The notes below the pieces were generated by a model that did no database searches, was not told where the DNA came from, and saw nothing but the letters and a program-made list of their open reading frames with translations. A DNA stretch of 24,712 nt from assembly GCA_002484335.1 (NCBI GenBank), contig DLJQ01000008.1, forward strand, positions 189,171 through 213,882, read 5' to 3'. The DNA is from Flavobacteriales bacterium UBA7612 (GTDB lineage Bacteria; Bacteroidota; Bacteroidia; Flavobacteriales; Weeksellaceae). This document shows positions 15,264-22,652 of the stretch, piece by piece. The number at the start of each line of letters is the position of its first letter. The first letter of the stretch is position 1. The position numbers and the translations under genes were made by a program.

Positions 15264-16250
15264 ATGCAATCAAATTTTGTTGACTACGTAAAAATAAATT
15301 GTAGAGCCGGACACGGAGGTGCGGGTTCAGCAAGTTTGCATCGCGAAAAATATATCGATAAAGGAGGTCCTGATGGAGGAGATGGAGGACGAGGAGGAAA
15401 TATTACACTCTTAGGAAACTCAAATTTATGGACTTTATTAGAGTTTCGTTTTAAAAAACACTTCAGAGCTCAAAATGGTGGTCGTGGTGGTAAATCAAGA
15501 TCTACTGGAGCTGATGGAGAAGATATAATTTTAGATGTTCCAATTGGAACAATCGCAAAAGATGAAGAAGGAAATGTTATTGGTGAAATAACAGAGAATG
15601 GACAAGAGTTAATTATTGCTCAAGGAGGTAAAGGAGGATTAGGAAACTGGCATTTTCGTTCTGCAACACGTCAAACACCTCGTTATGCTCAACCAGGATT
15701 AGATGGAGTTGAAGGTCAATTTACATTAGAGTTGAAGATACTAGCTGATGTAGGTCTTGTTGGGTTTCCCAATGCAGGAAAATCTACATTACTTTCTGCT
15801 GTTTCTGCTGCAAAACCAAAAATAGCAGATTATGCATTTACGACTTTAACACCGAATTTAGGAATTGTAGAATATCGTAATCACCAATCATTTATTATGG
15901 CAGATATTCCTGGAATAATAGAAGGAGCTGCAGAAGGTAAAGGACTTGGACATCGATTCCTTAGACATATAGAAAGAAATTCTAATTTATTATTCTTAAT
16001 TCCAGCTGATGCTGAAGATTATGCAAAAGAATATAAAATTTTATTGAATGAACTTCAAAAATTTAATCCTGAATTATTAGATAAAGGAAGGATTTTGGCT
16101 ATTTCTAAATCTGATATGTTAGATGATGAGTTAGAAGAAGAAATAAAAGCTCAATTACCTAAAGATATAGATACAATATTTATTTCATCTGTTTCAGGAA
16201 AAGGAATTAAAGAATTGAAAGATCTTATTTGGAAAAAATTACACGAATAA
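15264..16250 (+). CDS. obg: GTPase Obg
   Basis: Essential ribosome-associated GTPase acting in 50S subunit assembly and stress control. The glycine-rich Obg fold covers 1-159 (AGHGGAGSASLHREKY, DKGGPDGGDGGRGGN, GGRGGKSRSTGADGED). The G domain follows: G1 GFPNAGKS (167-174), switch I with TTLTPNLG (193-200), G3 DIPG (214-217), G4 SKSD (281-284; Ser replaces the usual Asn) and G5 SSVSG (308-312). There is no C-terminal OCT domain; 328 residues is normal for Bacteroidota. The start at MQSNFVDYVK fits the family. The YbaB gene follows after 22 bases, likely one operon. Confidence 0.97.
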   Translation: MQSNFVDYVKINCRAGHGGAGSASLHREKYIDKGGPDGGDGGRGGNITLLGNSNLWTLLEFRFKKHFRAQNGGRGGKSRSTGADGEDIILDVPIGTIAKDEEGNVIGEITENGQELIIAQGGKGGLGNWHFRSATRQTPRYAQPGLDGVEGQFTLELKILADVGLVGFPNAGKSTLLSAVSAAKPKIADYAFTTLTPNLGIVEYRNHQSFIMADIPGIIEGAAEGKGLGHRFLRHIERNSNLLFLIPADAEDYAKEYKILLNELQKFNPELLDKGRILAISKSDMLDDELEEEIKAQLPKDIDTIFISSVSGKGIKELKDLIWKKLHE

Positions 16251-16272
16251 ATTAATAATTAAAAATAAAATA

Positions 16273-16593
16273 ATGTTTGGAAATTTTGGAGACATCATGG
16301 GAATGATGGGGAAAATTAATTCATTTAAAGAAAAATTCTCAGATTTAAAAAATGAATTAGATAGTGAAATTTTTACAACAACTTCAACAGATGGAAAAGT
16401 AAAAATAACAATGTCTAAATTGGCTACGATAAAAGATATTGAATTAGCTGATGGAATGGAAAAAGAAGAGATTGAGGATTTGTTGGTTATGACTTTAAAT
16501 AAAGCATTAGAAGAAGTTAAAAACGATGCAATTGAAAAAGCAAAAAAGACAGCTCAAGATAATTTACCAAATATTCCAGGAATGCCTTTTTAA
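16273..16593 (+). CDS. YbaB/EbfC family nucleoid-associated protein
   Basis: A 106-residue DNA-binding protein that forms dimers of a tweezer shape. The N-terminus is glycine/methionine-rich (MFGNFGDIMGMMGKI), followed by a helix (17-34), the central strands with GKVKITMSKLATIKDIEL, and a long C-terminal helix EEIEDLLVMTLNKALEEVKN. The C-terminal tail IPGMPF is typical. It lies 22 bases after obg in the same direction, with a terminator behind. YbaB usually sits with dnaX-recR; the obg pairing is different. Family assignment is good. Confidence 0.87.
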   Translation: MFGNFGDIMGMMGKINSFKEKFSDLKNELDSEIFTTTSTDGKVKITMSKLATIKDIELADGMEKEEIEDLLVMTLNKALEEVKNDAIEKAKKTAQDNLPNIPGMPF

Positions 16594-16616
16594 TAAGATG
16601 AAATATAATAATATAT

Positions 16617-16644
16617 AAAGCTCAGATTTTCTGAGCTTTTTTTA
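16617..16644 (+). terminator. terminator of obg-ybaB
   Basis: AAAGCTCAGA, loop TTT, TCTGAGCTTT, followed by a further run of T. Confidence 0.88.
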
Positions 16645-16709
16645 TTAAATTATTTTTGGCAAAAAATTTGCTCTATATAATGTATTAACAATCTAAAAAA
16701 TAAAAAATT

Positions 16710-17051
16710 ATGGGATTTATTATTAATTTATTAGTTTCAGCACTAATTGTTTTCGGTTTAGCATCTATTTTACCAGGAGTTTCTATTAAAGGTTATGGTT
16801 CTGCAATTATAGTTGCAATTGTAATTGGTTTATTAAATGCTTTTATAAAACCAATATTAGAATTTCTAAGTTTTCCAATTACATTTTTAACTCTAGGGTT
16901 GTTTTCTTTTGTTATTACAGCTGTTATAATTCTTTTAGCAAGTGCTATAATGGGAGATAGTTTTCATGTAGATGGATTCTGGTATGCATTACTATTTGGA
17001 GTTGTTTTAGCATTTGTTAATTCTGCTTTAGGAGGTATGTTGGGAGATTAA
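16710..17051 (+). CDS. phage holin family / YvlD-like membrane protein
   Basis: A 113-residue integral membrane protein with four hydrophobic helices (about 4-24, 29-50, 55-80, 88-110). The order and turns (LPGVSIKGYGSAIIVAIVIG, GLLNAFIKPILEFLSFPIT, LTLGLFSFVITAVIILLAS) match the small four-helix holin superfamily IV group that includes YvlD. Despite the family name it is a common chromosomal protein, often linked to envelope stress, and no phage genes are nearby. Monocistronic; a long stem-loop follows. Confidence 0.85.
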   Translation: MGFIINLLVSALIVFGLASILPGVSIKGYGSAIIVAIVIGLLNAFIKPILEFLSFPITFLTLGLFSFVITAVIILLASAIMGDSFHVDGFWYALLFGVVLAFVNSALGGMLGD

Positions 17052-17070
17052 AAATAATTTAAATATTTTT

Positions 17071-17117
17071 ATAATAAGCATTATTGATTATTGTTAATAA
17101 TGCTTATTATTTTTTAT
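17071..17117 (+). terminator. terminator after the YvlD-like gene
   Basis: A 15-base stem ATAATAAGCATTATT with AATAATGCTTATTAT, 10-base loop, followed by a T-run. Confidence 0.8.
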
Positions 17118-17175
17118 AAATAAAAGATTAACAGTAGACAAAAAAAAATATCTAACATATTAGAATTAAAATTAG

Positions 17176-17183
17176 TAATTTTG
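17176..17183 (+). promoter_or_regulatory. promoter -7 element of the MerR-like gene
   Basis: TAATTTTG, a perfect TAnnTTTG match, 26 bases before the ATG at 17210. Confidence 0.6.
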
Positions 17184-17209
17184 CAGTCTCAAAAAATAAA
17201 CCTCTACTT

Positions 17210-18118
17210 ATGTATATTTATACTATGAAACATATGACTCAATTCTCTGGATTGAGTTCTCAAATGATTATTCTTTGGAATAAGAAATTTAAAATATTTA
17301 GAGAAGAAAAAATAGATAGAGAAAGTGTATTTAATAAGTTTGAATTAAAAAAACTCATATTTACTTCTTTTTTAATAGAATCTAATACTAAATTCACAGT
17401 AGAAAAATTAGCAACAAAAACACCTTCAGAATTACAAGTTTTAGTTGAATTTGAATTACATAATTACTTAAAAAAGAATAAAAAGAAATATTTACCAGTA
17501 ATTAGATTACTTACTTGTGTTTGTTTTTCTTATGATGAAAAATCTTTTGATACAATTATAAGTATTTGTTTTAAAATTATGGGAATAGAAGATTGTTGTC
17601 TTGAGATAGTATTCCCTTTTATTAAAGAACTTTCTAATATTTCTAAAACATATTCTGTAGAGGATGCAGTGATATCATATACAAGAAACTTGCTTAAGAA
17701 TAATTTAAATTATTTTATGGTTACAGCAAGGCAAAATGTAAATTTAAGTGATAGAAAATGGCTATATTTTCTACCAAAAAATGAAGACGATGAAATAGAA
17801 TTATTTTTTGCTTATTTACATTTAAAAATAAATGGTGAAGATGGTATCTTGTTAGGAGAGGATCAACCTCTTTCTTCTGTCGAACAATGTATGCAAAGTG
17901 TAAAATTCACACATATTTTTACATACGTAGAAGATAATTATGATATGAATATGTTGGCGGAATATTTAGAATTAATAAAAAAATTAGCTCCAGAAGCTAC
18001 AATTTTTGTGGCGACATACTCTGATATGAGAAAAAAAATAACTACTGATGCTCCATTTATAAATGTAAATGATCCGAGGTTGTTTAAAAAATATCTTGAT
18101 AAGATTAAAGAATTATAA
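17210..18118 (+). CDS. divergent MerR-type regulator with degenerate B12-binding-like domain
   Basis: A 302-residue protein that I read as a strongly diverged member of the MerR-HTH plus B12-binding regulators (CarH/LitR type). The N-terminus (MTQFSGLSSQMIILWNKKFK, 9-28) has the layout of the MerR helix-turn-helix (usually L-S-G-I-x-x-x-T-I-R-x-W-E-x-R-Y). A helical middle domain covers about 80-175. The C-terminal 180-300 has an alternating strand-helix pattern with KWLYFLPKNEDDEIELFFAY and GILLGEDQPLSSVEQC, matching the cobalamin-binding Rossmann domain. The His residues that normally bind cobalamin are not there: EDAVISY replaces E-H-x-x-S, and DEIELFF replaces E-I-H-E-L-G. If the assignment is right it no longer senses B12 by the usual residues. 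The start at 17210 is favoured because it keeps the full HTH. Confidence 0.6.
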   Translation: MYIYTMKHMTQFSGLSSQMIILWNKKFKIFREEKIDRESVFNKFELKKLIFTSFLIESNTKFTVEKLATKTPSELQVLVEFELHNYLKKNKKKYLPVIRLLTCVCFSYDEKSFDTIISICFKIMGIEDCCLEIVFPFIKELSNISKTYSVEDAVISYTRNLLKNNLNYFMVTARQNVNLSDRKWLYFLPKNEDDEIELFFAYLHLKINGEDGILLGEDQPLSSVEQCMQSVKFTHIFTYVEDNYDMNMLAEYLELIKKLAPEATIFVATYSDMRKKITTDAPFINVNDPRLFKKYLDKIKEL

Positions 18119-18119
18119 T

Positions 18120-18788
18120 TTAAATATTCCAATCGATTTCTTTAATATTTTTACTTTTTAAAAAAGTATTTGTTTTAGAAAATGGTTTACTTCCAAAGAA
18201 ACCTCTGTAAGCAGCAAAAGGAGATGGATGGGCAGATTCAATCACATAGTGTTTAGATCTATCAATTTTAGCTCCTTTTTTTTGTGCATAAGCCCCCCAT
18301 AAAATAAAAACAATATTATTTTTTTGTTCAGAAAGCAATTCGATAACAGTATCGGTGAATTCTTCCCAACCTTTATTTTGATGAGAACCTGCATTAGAAG
18401 CTTCAACAGTTAAAGTTGCATTTAATAATAAAACACCTTGTTTTGCCCATTTTTCTAAATTTCCAGAAGTAGCAATATCTATATTTAAATCATCATTTAA
18501 TTCTTTATATATATTTCTTAAGCTTGGCGGAATTTTTATACCATCAGCAACAGAAAAAGATAAACCATTAGCTTGTCCTTTCCCATGATAAGGATCTTGA
18601 CCAATAAGAACTATTTTTACATCTTCTAATGGTGTAGAATTAAAAGCATTGTAAACCTCCTTTTTTGGTGGATATATCTCTTTTGTTTCGTATTCATTAT
18701 TTACGAATTTTATTAAATTTTTAAAATAATCTTTTTCAAATTCATTTTCTAAAAATTTATACCAAGAATTATCCTTTTCCATCATCAT
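18120..18788 (-). CDS. ung: uracil-DNA glycosylase
   Basis: Family 1 uracil-DNA glycosylase that removes uracil from DNA to start base-excision repair. Catalytic water-activating Asp65 is in GQDPYHGKGQANGLSFSV (63-80). The uracil-specificity strand LLLNATLTVEASNAGSH is at 120-136, and the DNA-intercalation loop HPSPFAAYRGFFGSKPFS at 187-204 carries the catalytic His187. Length 222 is normal. Its stop codon is one base from the stop of the convergent MerR-like gene. It is divergent from mutS2, with its start 45 bases from that gene's ATG, so two repair-type genes share one intergenic region. Confidence 0.98.
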   Translation of the reverse strand: MMMEKDNSWYKFLENEFEKDYFKNLIKFVNNEYETKEIYPPKKEVYNAFNSTPLEDVKIVLIGQDPYHGKGQANGLSFSVADGIKIPPSLRNIYKELNDDLNIDIATSGNLEKWAKQGVLLLNATLTVEASNAGSHQNKGWEEFTDTVIELLSEQKNNIVFILWGAYAQKKGAKIDRSKHYVIESAHPSPFAAYRGFFGSKPFSKTNTFLKSKNIKEIDWNI

Positions 18789-18819
18789 CTTTAACTTTTT
18801 TGAAAACCAAAATTATGCT

Positions 18820-18827
18820 TAAATTTG
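18820..18827 (+). promoter_or_regulatory. promoter -7 element of mutS2
   Basis: TAAATTTG, a perfect TAnnTTTG match, ending only 5 bases before the ATG at 18833. Transcription would begin at or next to the start codon, implying a leaderless message, unless another promoter is used. Confidence 0.45.
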
Positions 18828-18832
18828 CCTTA

Positions 18833-20980
18833 ATGCAAATATCAGAACAAACTTTAAAAGATTTAGAATTTAACGCGATTCAAAAGGAAATCGCAGAATT
18901 TGCTCATACCGAAAAGGTTGTTGATTTTATTAATCAATTAAAACCTTATGAAAATCATCAAGATTTACTTGTAGATTTAAAAACAACAAACGAATATTTA
19001 ACATCATTGGAAACAGGAAATCTAGTTCCTTTTTCTGAATATTATATTTTAGATGAAAATCTAAAACGATTGGAAATAGAAAATTACTATTTACCAGCAG
19101 AAGAATTTTTCAAAATAAAAGCAAATACATTGCAAGTCAAAGAGATATTTAAATATCTTACGACTTATGTAGAGTATGTTCCTATACTTTTTGAGAAAGC
19201 ATCATCAATTACTTATGAAAAAAATATAGTAAAATTAATTGATCAAGTATTCAATAAATTTGGAGAAATAAAAGATGATGCAAGTCCAGAATTAAAAATT
19301 GTTCGTGATAGATTACGTCATTTAAACGGAAGAATTACAGAATTATTTAACAAATCAATGTCTTATCATGCAGATTATCTAGATGATATTAGAGAATCTG
19401 TAATAGGAAATAGAAGAGTACTTGCTGTAAAATCAGCCCTAAGAAAAAGAGTAAAAGGACAATTTTTAGGAACTTCTAAAACAGGCTCTATAACATTCAT
19501 AGAACCAGAAAGTGTACAGAATCCTCGCAGAGAATGGGAGGAACTAAAGGAAGAAGAAAAACATTTAATTATTCAAATCCTTTTAGATCTTACAGCTGAA
19601 ATCGCAGAATATAAACCACAATTAGAAGAATATCAAGCTTTTTTAGAATATATAGATTTTACACAAGCAAAGGCAAATTATGCTTATTTGATTAATGGAA
19701 TTTTACCTAATTTATCTGAAAATAGAATAATAAAATTAGTAGATGCTTTTCATCCTGTTTTATTTTTAAATAATAAGAGAAAATCAGAAAAGACAATTCC
19801 TCAAAGTTTGGAAATTAATGAGGATTGCCGAATAATTATTATTTCTGGTCCAAATGCTGGAGGAAAATCAATTACCTTAAAAACAATTGGTTTACTTCAA
19901 ATAATGATTCAAAGTGGAATTTTAGTTCCTGTAAAAGAAGGAAGTCAATTCGGTTTCTTTGATCAAATATTTACAGATATTGGAGATAATCAATCAATCG
20001 AGAATCATTTGTCAACTTATAGTTATAGACTAAAACAAATGTCTTATTTCTTGAAAAATGCAGATGATAAAACATTATTGTTAGTTGATGAATTTGGTAC
20101 AGGTTCTGATCCTGAATTAGGAGGAGCTTTAGCTGAGGTATTTTTTGAAGAGTTTTACGAGCGTAATTCTTTCGGTGTTTTTACAACTCATTATACAAAC
20201 ATAAAACTTAGTGCAGAACAATTACCAGAGGCAATCAATGCTTGTATGCTGTTCGATAAAAAATCTTTAGATCCACTTTATCGTTTAGAAATTGGTCAAG
20301 CAGGAAGTTCTTTTACTTTTGAGGTTGCAGAGAAAAATAAAATTCCTTTTCGATTAATTAATCGTGCTAAAAAGAAAGTAGAAAGTGAGAAAGTTAGTTT
20401 AGATAAAACAATTCTTAAATTACAACAAGAAAAATTTGAGATTCAGAAGACAAAAGATCATGTAGAAGAATTGCGTGAAACTAATATCGAAAATAATGAG
20501 AAGTTAGAGCAGACGAATGAAAAAATTCAACAAAAGCTTTATGATTTTCAACAATTGTATGATAGGGAACAAAAGCGACTAAAGCTTGGGGAACGAATTT
20601 CTGATATGGCTGATTCTTATTTGAAGTCGAAAAATAAAAAACAAATGATTTCTAATTTCTTGAAGTTGATAGAAATGGAAAATTCGAAGAAAACGAAAGA
20701 AGTACAACAACTTAAGAAAATTGAAAAAATTGTTGAGAAGGAAGTCCAACGAGAATTGAAAGAAAATTCTGAAACAATATCTAAACAAAAAGAAGTTTTA
20801 GAGAAAAAAGAAAAAGTTGCAACACAGAAAAAAATTGATGCTTTAAAAGTTGGTGATCGTGTTAAAATTCATGGATCTTCTTCTGTTGGTACAATTGATA
20901 AAATAAAAAAAGATACAGTTTTTGTAAATTATGGATTATTTACAACTCAAATAAATGTTAATGAAGTTTATAAAATATAA
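18833..20980 (+). CDS. mutS2: MutS2-type ATPase without Smr domain
   Basis: MutS2-family ATPase, linked to recombination control and, in Bacillus, to splitting collided ribosomes. The N-terminus ISEQTLKDLEFNAIQKEIAE is typical and supports the ATG at 18833 over the two in-frame upstream ATGs, one of which lies before the promoter. A helical core/clamp region covers about 100-310. The ATPase has Walker A GPNAGGKS (339-346), a signature region with TDIGDNQSIENHLSTYSYR, Walker B DEFGTGSDPELGGALAEVFF starting at 419, and TTHYTN. A long charged coiled coil follows (about 500-660), then a small KOW-like domain DALKVGDRVKIHGSSSVGTI. The protein ends there at 715 residues, so the C-terminal Smr nuclease domain of Bacillus MutS2 (785 aa) is absent. 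Confidence 0.92.
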   Translation: MQISEQTLKDLEFNAIQKEIAEFAHTEKVVDFINQLKPYENHQDLLVDLKTTNEYLTSLETGNLVPFSEYYILDENLKRLEIENYYLPAEEFFKIKANTLQVKEIFKYLTTYVEYVPILFEKASSITYEKNIVKLIDQVFNKFGEIKDDASPELKIVRDRLRHLNGRITELFNKSMSYHADYLDDIRESVIGNRRVLAVKSALRKRVKGQFLGTSKTGSITFIEPESVQNPRREWEELKEEEKHLIIQILLDLTAEIAEYKPQLEEYQAFLEYIDFTQAKANYAYLINGILPNLSENRIIKLVDAFHPVLFLNNKRKSEKTIPQSLEINEDCRIIIISGPNAGGKSITLKTIGLLQIMIQSGILVPVKEGSQFGFFDQIFTDIGDNQSIENHLSTYSYRLKQMSYFLKNADDKTLLLVDEFGTGSDPELGGALAEVFFEEFYERNSFGVFTTHYTNIKLSAEQLPEAINACMLFDKKSLDPLYRLEIGQAGSSFTFEVAEKNKIPFRLINRAKKKVESEKVSLDKTILKLQQEKFEIQKTKDHVEELRETNIENNEKLEQTNEKIQQKLYDFQQLYDREQKRLKLGERISDMADSYLKSKNKKQMISNFLKLIEMENSKKTKEVQQLKKIEKIVEKEVQRELKENSETISKQKEVLEKKEKVATQKKIDALKVGDRVKIHGSSSVGTIDKIKKDTVFVNYGLFTTQINVNEVYKI

Positions 20981-20982
20981 TT

Positions 20983-21019
20983 AAAAAATGCTCTAGGGAA
21001 ACCTAGAGCATTTTTTATA
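20983..21019 (+). terminator. terminator of mutS2
   Basis: A 15-base stem AAAAAATGCTCTAGG with CCTAGAGCATTTTTT, loop GAAA, immediately after the stop codon. Confidence 0.9.
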
Positions 21020-21090
21020 GAATTAATAATTTTCTCTATTGATTTAGTAGGATTTACATTAATTTACAACAATATTTCAATATATTTTAA

Positions 21091-21122
21091 TTGAATAATA
21101 TATTCTTTTTCCTATAGATTTG
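21091..21122 (+). promoter_or_regulatory. promoter of the TauE-methyltransferase operon
   Basis: TTG at 21091-21093 and TAGATTTG at 21115-21122, separated by 21 bases. This fits the Bacteroidota -33/-7 arrangement; the ATG follows 16 bases later. Confidence 0.6.
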
Positions 21123-21137
21123 TAACAATAGGAATTT

Positions 21138-21941
21138 ATGGATATAATAGAATTTTTTGGTTTTGTAGGTGCATTTTTCATCGGGCTTATTATGGGAGTT
21201 CTTGGTGGAGGAGGTTCTATTATGGCTGTTCCTATTCTAGCTTATATATTTCATTTCGATGAAAGGATTGCAACGGCTTATTCATTATGTATTGTTGGTT
21301 CTACTGGTTTAATAGGAGGAATAAAACAAGCAATACAAAAAATGGTTGATTGGAAAGTTGTTATTCAATTTGGTATTCCAGCTGTAATTGGAATCACATT
21401 AGTAAGGGCATTTTTAATTCCAGCTTTACCTAGTGATATTTTTACAGTAAATGATTTTACTGTAACACGTAGAATGGCAATGTTTGGACTTTTTGCTTTT
21501 TTAATGGTTTTTGCTGCTATTTCTATGTTAAAAGGTAGAAAAGAAGATAGCTCTAATAATGTTACTTCTAAATCGAATATCACTTTACTTATACAAGGAT
21601 TATTGATAGGAAGTTTAACTGGAATGGTAGGTGCTGGAGGAGGATTTCTTATTGTGCCAGCTCTTATTATGGTTGCTAAACTTGATATGAAAAAAGCTTC
21701 TGCAACTTCTTTAGTTATTATAGCAATCAATTCTTTGGTCGGATTTCTGATTGGAGATGCTTTACATATAAAAATAGATTGGAATTTTTTGAGTGTATTT
21801 ATAGGAATTTCAATGTTAGGAATTATTGTAGGAACATATATTAATAAATATTTACCAATAAAATTTCTTAAAAAAACATTCGCATATTTTATTATTGTCA
21901 TGGCTATATTTATGTTTATAGAAGAATTTATAATTCAATAA
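21138..21941 (+). CDS. sulfite exporter TauE/SafE family protein
   Basis: A 267-residue inner-membrane protein with about eight hydrophobic helices in two related halves. Each half opens with the family's glycine-rich signature: MGVLGGGGSIMAVPILAYIF (19-38) and TGMVGAGGGFLIVPALIMVA in the second half. Family members export sulfite or other organic and inorganic sulfur anions. The next gene starts two bases after its stop codon, so the two are translationally coupled. The CstB-like persulfide dioxygenase further downstream makes sulfite export the most sensible role, by context. Confidence 0.9.
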   Translation: MDIIEFFGFVGAFFIGLIMGVLGGGGSIMAVPILAYIFHFDERIATAYSLCIVGSTGLIGGIKQAIQKMVDWKVVIQFGIPAVIGITLVRAFLIPALPSDIFTVNDFTVTRRMAMFGLFAFLMVFAAISMLKGRKEDSSNNVTSKSNITLLIQGLLIGSLTGMVGAGGGFLIVPALIMVAKLDMKKASATSLVIIAINSLVGFLIGDALHIKIDWNFLSVFIGISMLGIIVGTYINKYLPIKFLKKTFAYFIIVMAIFMFIEEFIIQ

Positions 21942-21943
21942 AT

Positions 21944-22525
21944 ATGAATTTAGACGAAAATTTTTGGAATTATAAATATCAAAATAATGATATAAAATGG
22001 GATTTAAAATCTCCTTCACGACCATTAAAGGAATATATTGATCAACTACAAAATAAAGATATTAAAATTTTAATTCCAGGTTGTGGTAATGCTTATGAAG
22101 CTGAATATTTGTTAGAAAAAGGTTTTAAAAATATTGTTTTGGTTGATATTTCTGAAGTTGTTACCCAACAATTAAAACAAAAATTTAAAAACAATAATCA
22201 TATACAAATTTTTCATCAAGATTTTTTTACATTAAAAGGACAATTCGATTTAATTTTAGAACAAACATTTTTTTGTGCATTAAATCCAAATTTAAGAAGA
22301 TCTTATGTTCATCAAATGCATCAACTTTTATCAATTAATGGAAAATTAATTGGTCTGCTTTTTAATCATAATTTTAATACCTTAAATCCTCCGTATGGAG
22401 GTAATAAAGATGAATATGAAAATTATTTTAAACATTATTTTAATATAGAAAGAATGGAAAAATGTTATAATTCAATTCAGCCAAGAAAAGATACAGAGTT
22501 ATTTATTCATTTAATAAAAAAATAA
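21944..22525 (+). CDS. TPMT-type SAM-dependent methyltransferase
   Basis: A 193-residue methyltransferase of the thiopurine S-methyltransferase family. The N-terminal FWNYKYQNNDIKWDLKSPSR and motif I ILIPGCGNAYEAEYLLEKG (43-60) are diagnostic, followed by the acidic end of strand 2 (VLVDIS, 65-70), motif IV FDLILEQTFFCALNP, and PPYGGNKDEYENYF near the end. Bacterial relatives methylate thiol, selenium or tellurium compounds, or thiocyanate/halide-like ions. It is coupled to the TauE gene and upstream of a persulfide enzyme, suggesting a sulfur substrate; this is inference. Confidence 0.88.
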   Translation: MNLDENFWNYKYQNNDIKWDLKSPSRPLKEYIDQLQNKDIKILIPGCGNAYEAEYLLEKGFKNIVLVDISEVVTQQLKQKFKNNNHIQIFHQDFFTLKGQFDLILEQTFFCALNPNLRRSYVHQMHQLLSINGKLIGLLFNHNFNTLNPPYGGNKDEYENYFKHYFNIERMEKCYNSIQPRKDTELFIHLIKK

Positions 22526-22532
22526 ATTTAAT

Positions 22533-22571
22533 AAAAAATTGATGTTAAATAAAGTTGATTATCAATTTTTT
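22533..22571 (+). terminator. probable AT-rich terminator after the methyltransferase gene
   Basis: AAAAAATTGAT pairs with ATCAATTTTTT over a 17-base loop. It is weak in GC but has a T-rich right arm, and lies just after the stop codon at 22525. Confidence 0.45.
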
Positions 22572-22652
22572 ATCACTTTAAATAAACGATTTATATGGAT
22601 AAATAATATTCTGAATTTTATTATTTGTACTTTTATAACCTAAATTCATTTT

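Noticed and set aside
21365..21901. 178-codon open frame on the minus strand opposite the TauE gene
   Set aside because: Antisense shadow of a clear membrane-protein gene; it has no start context and no family resemblance.
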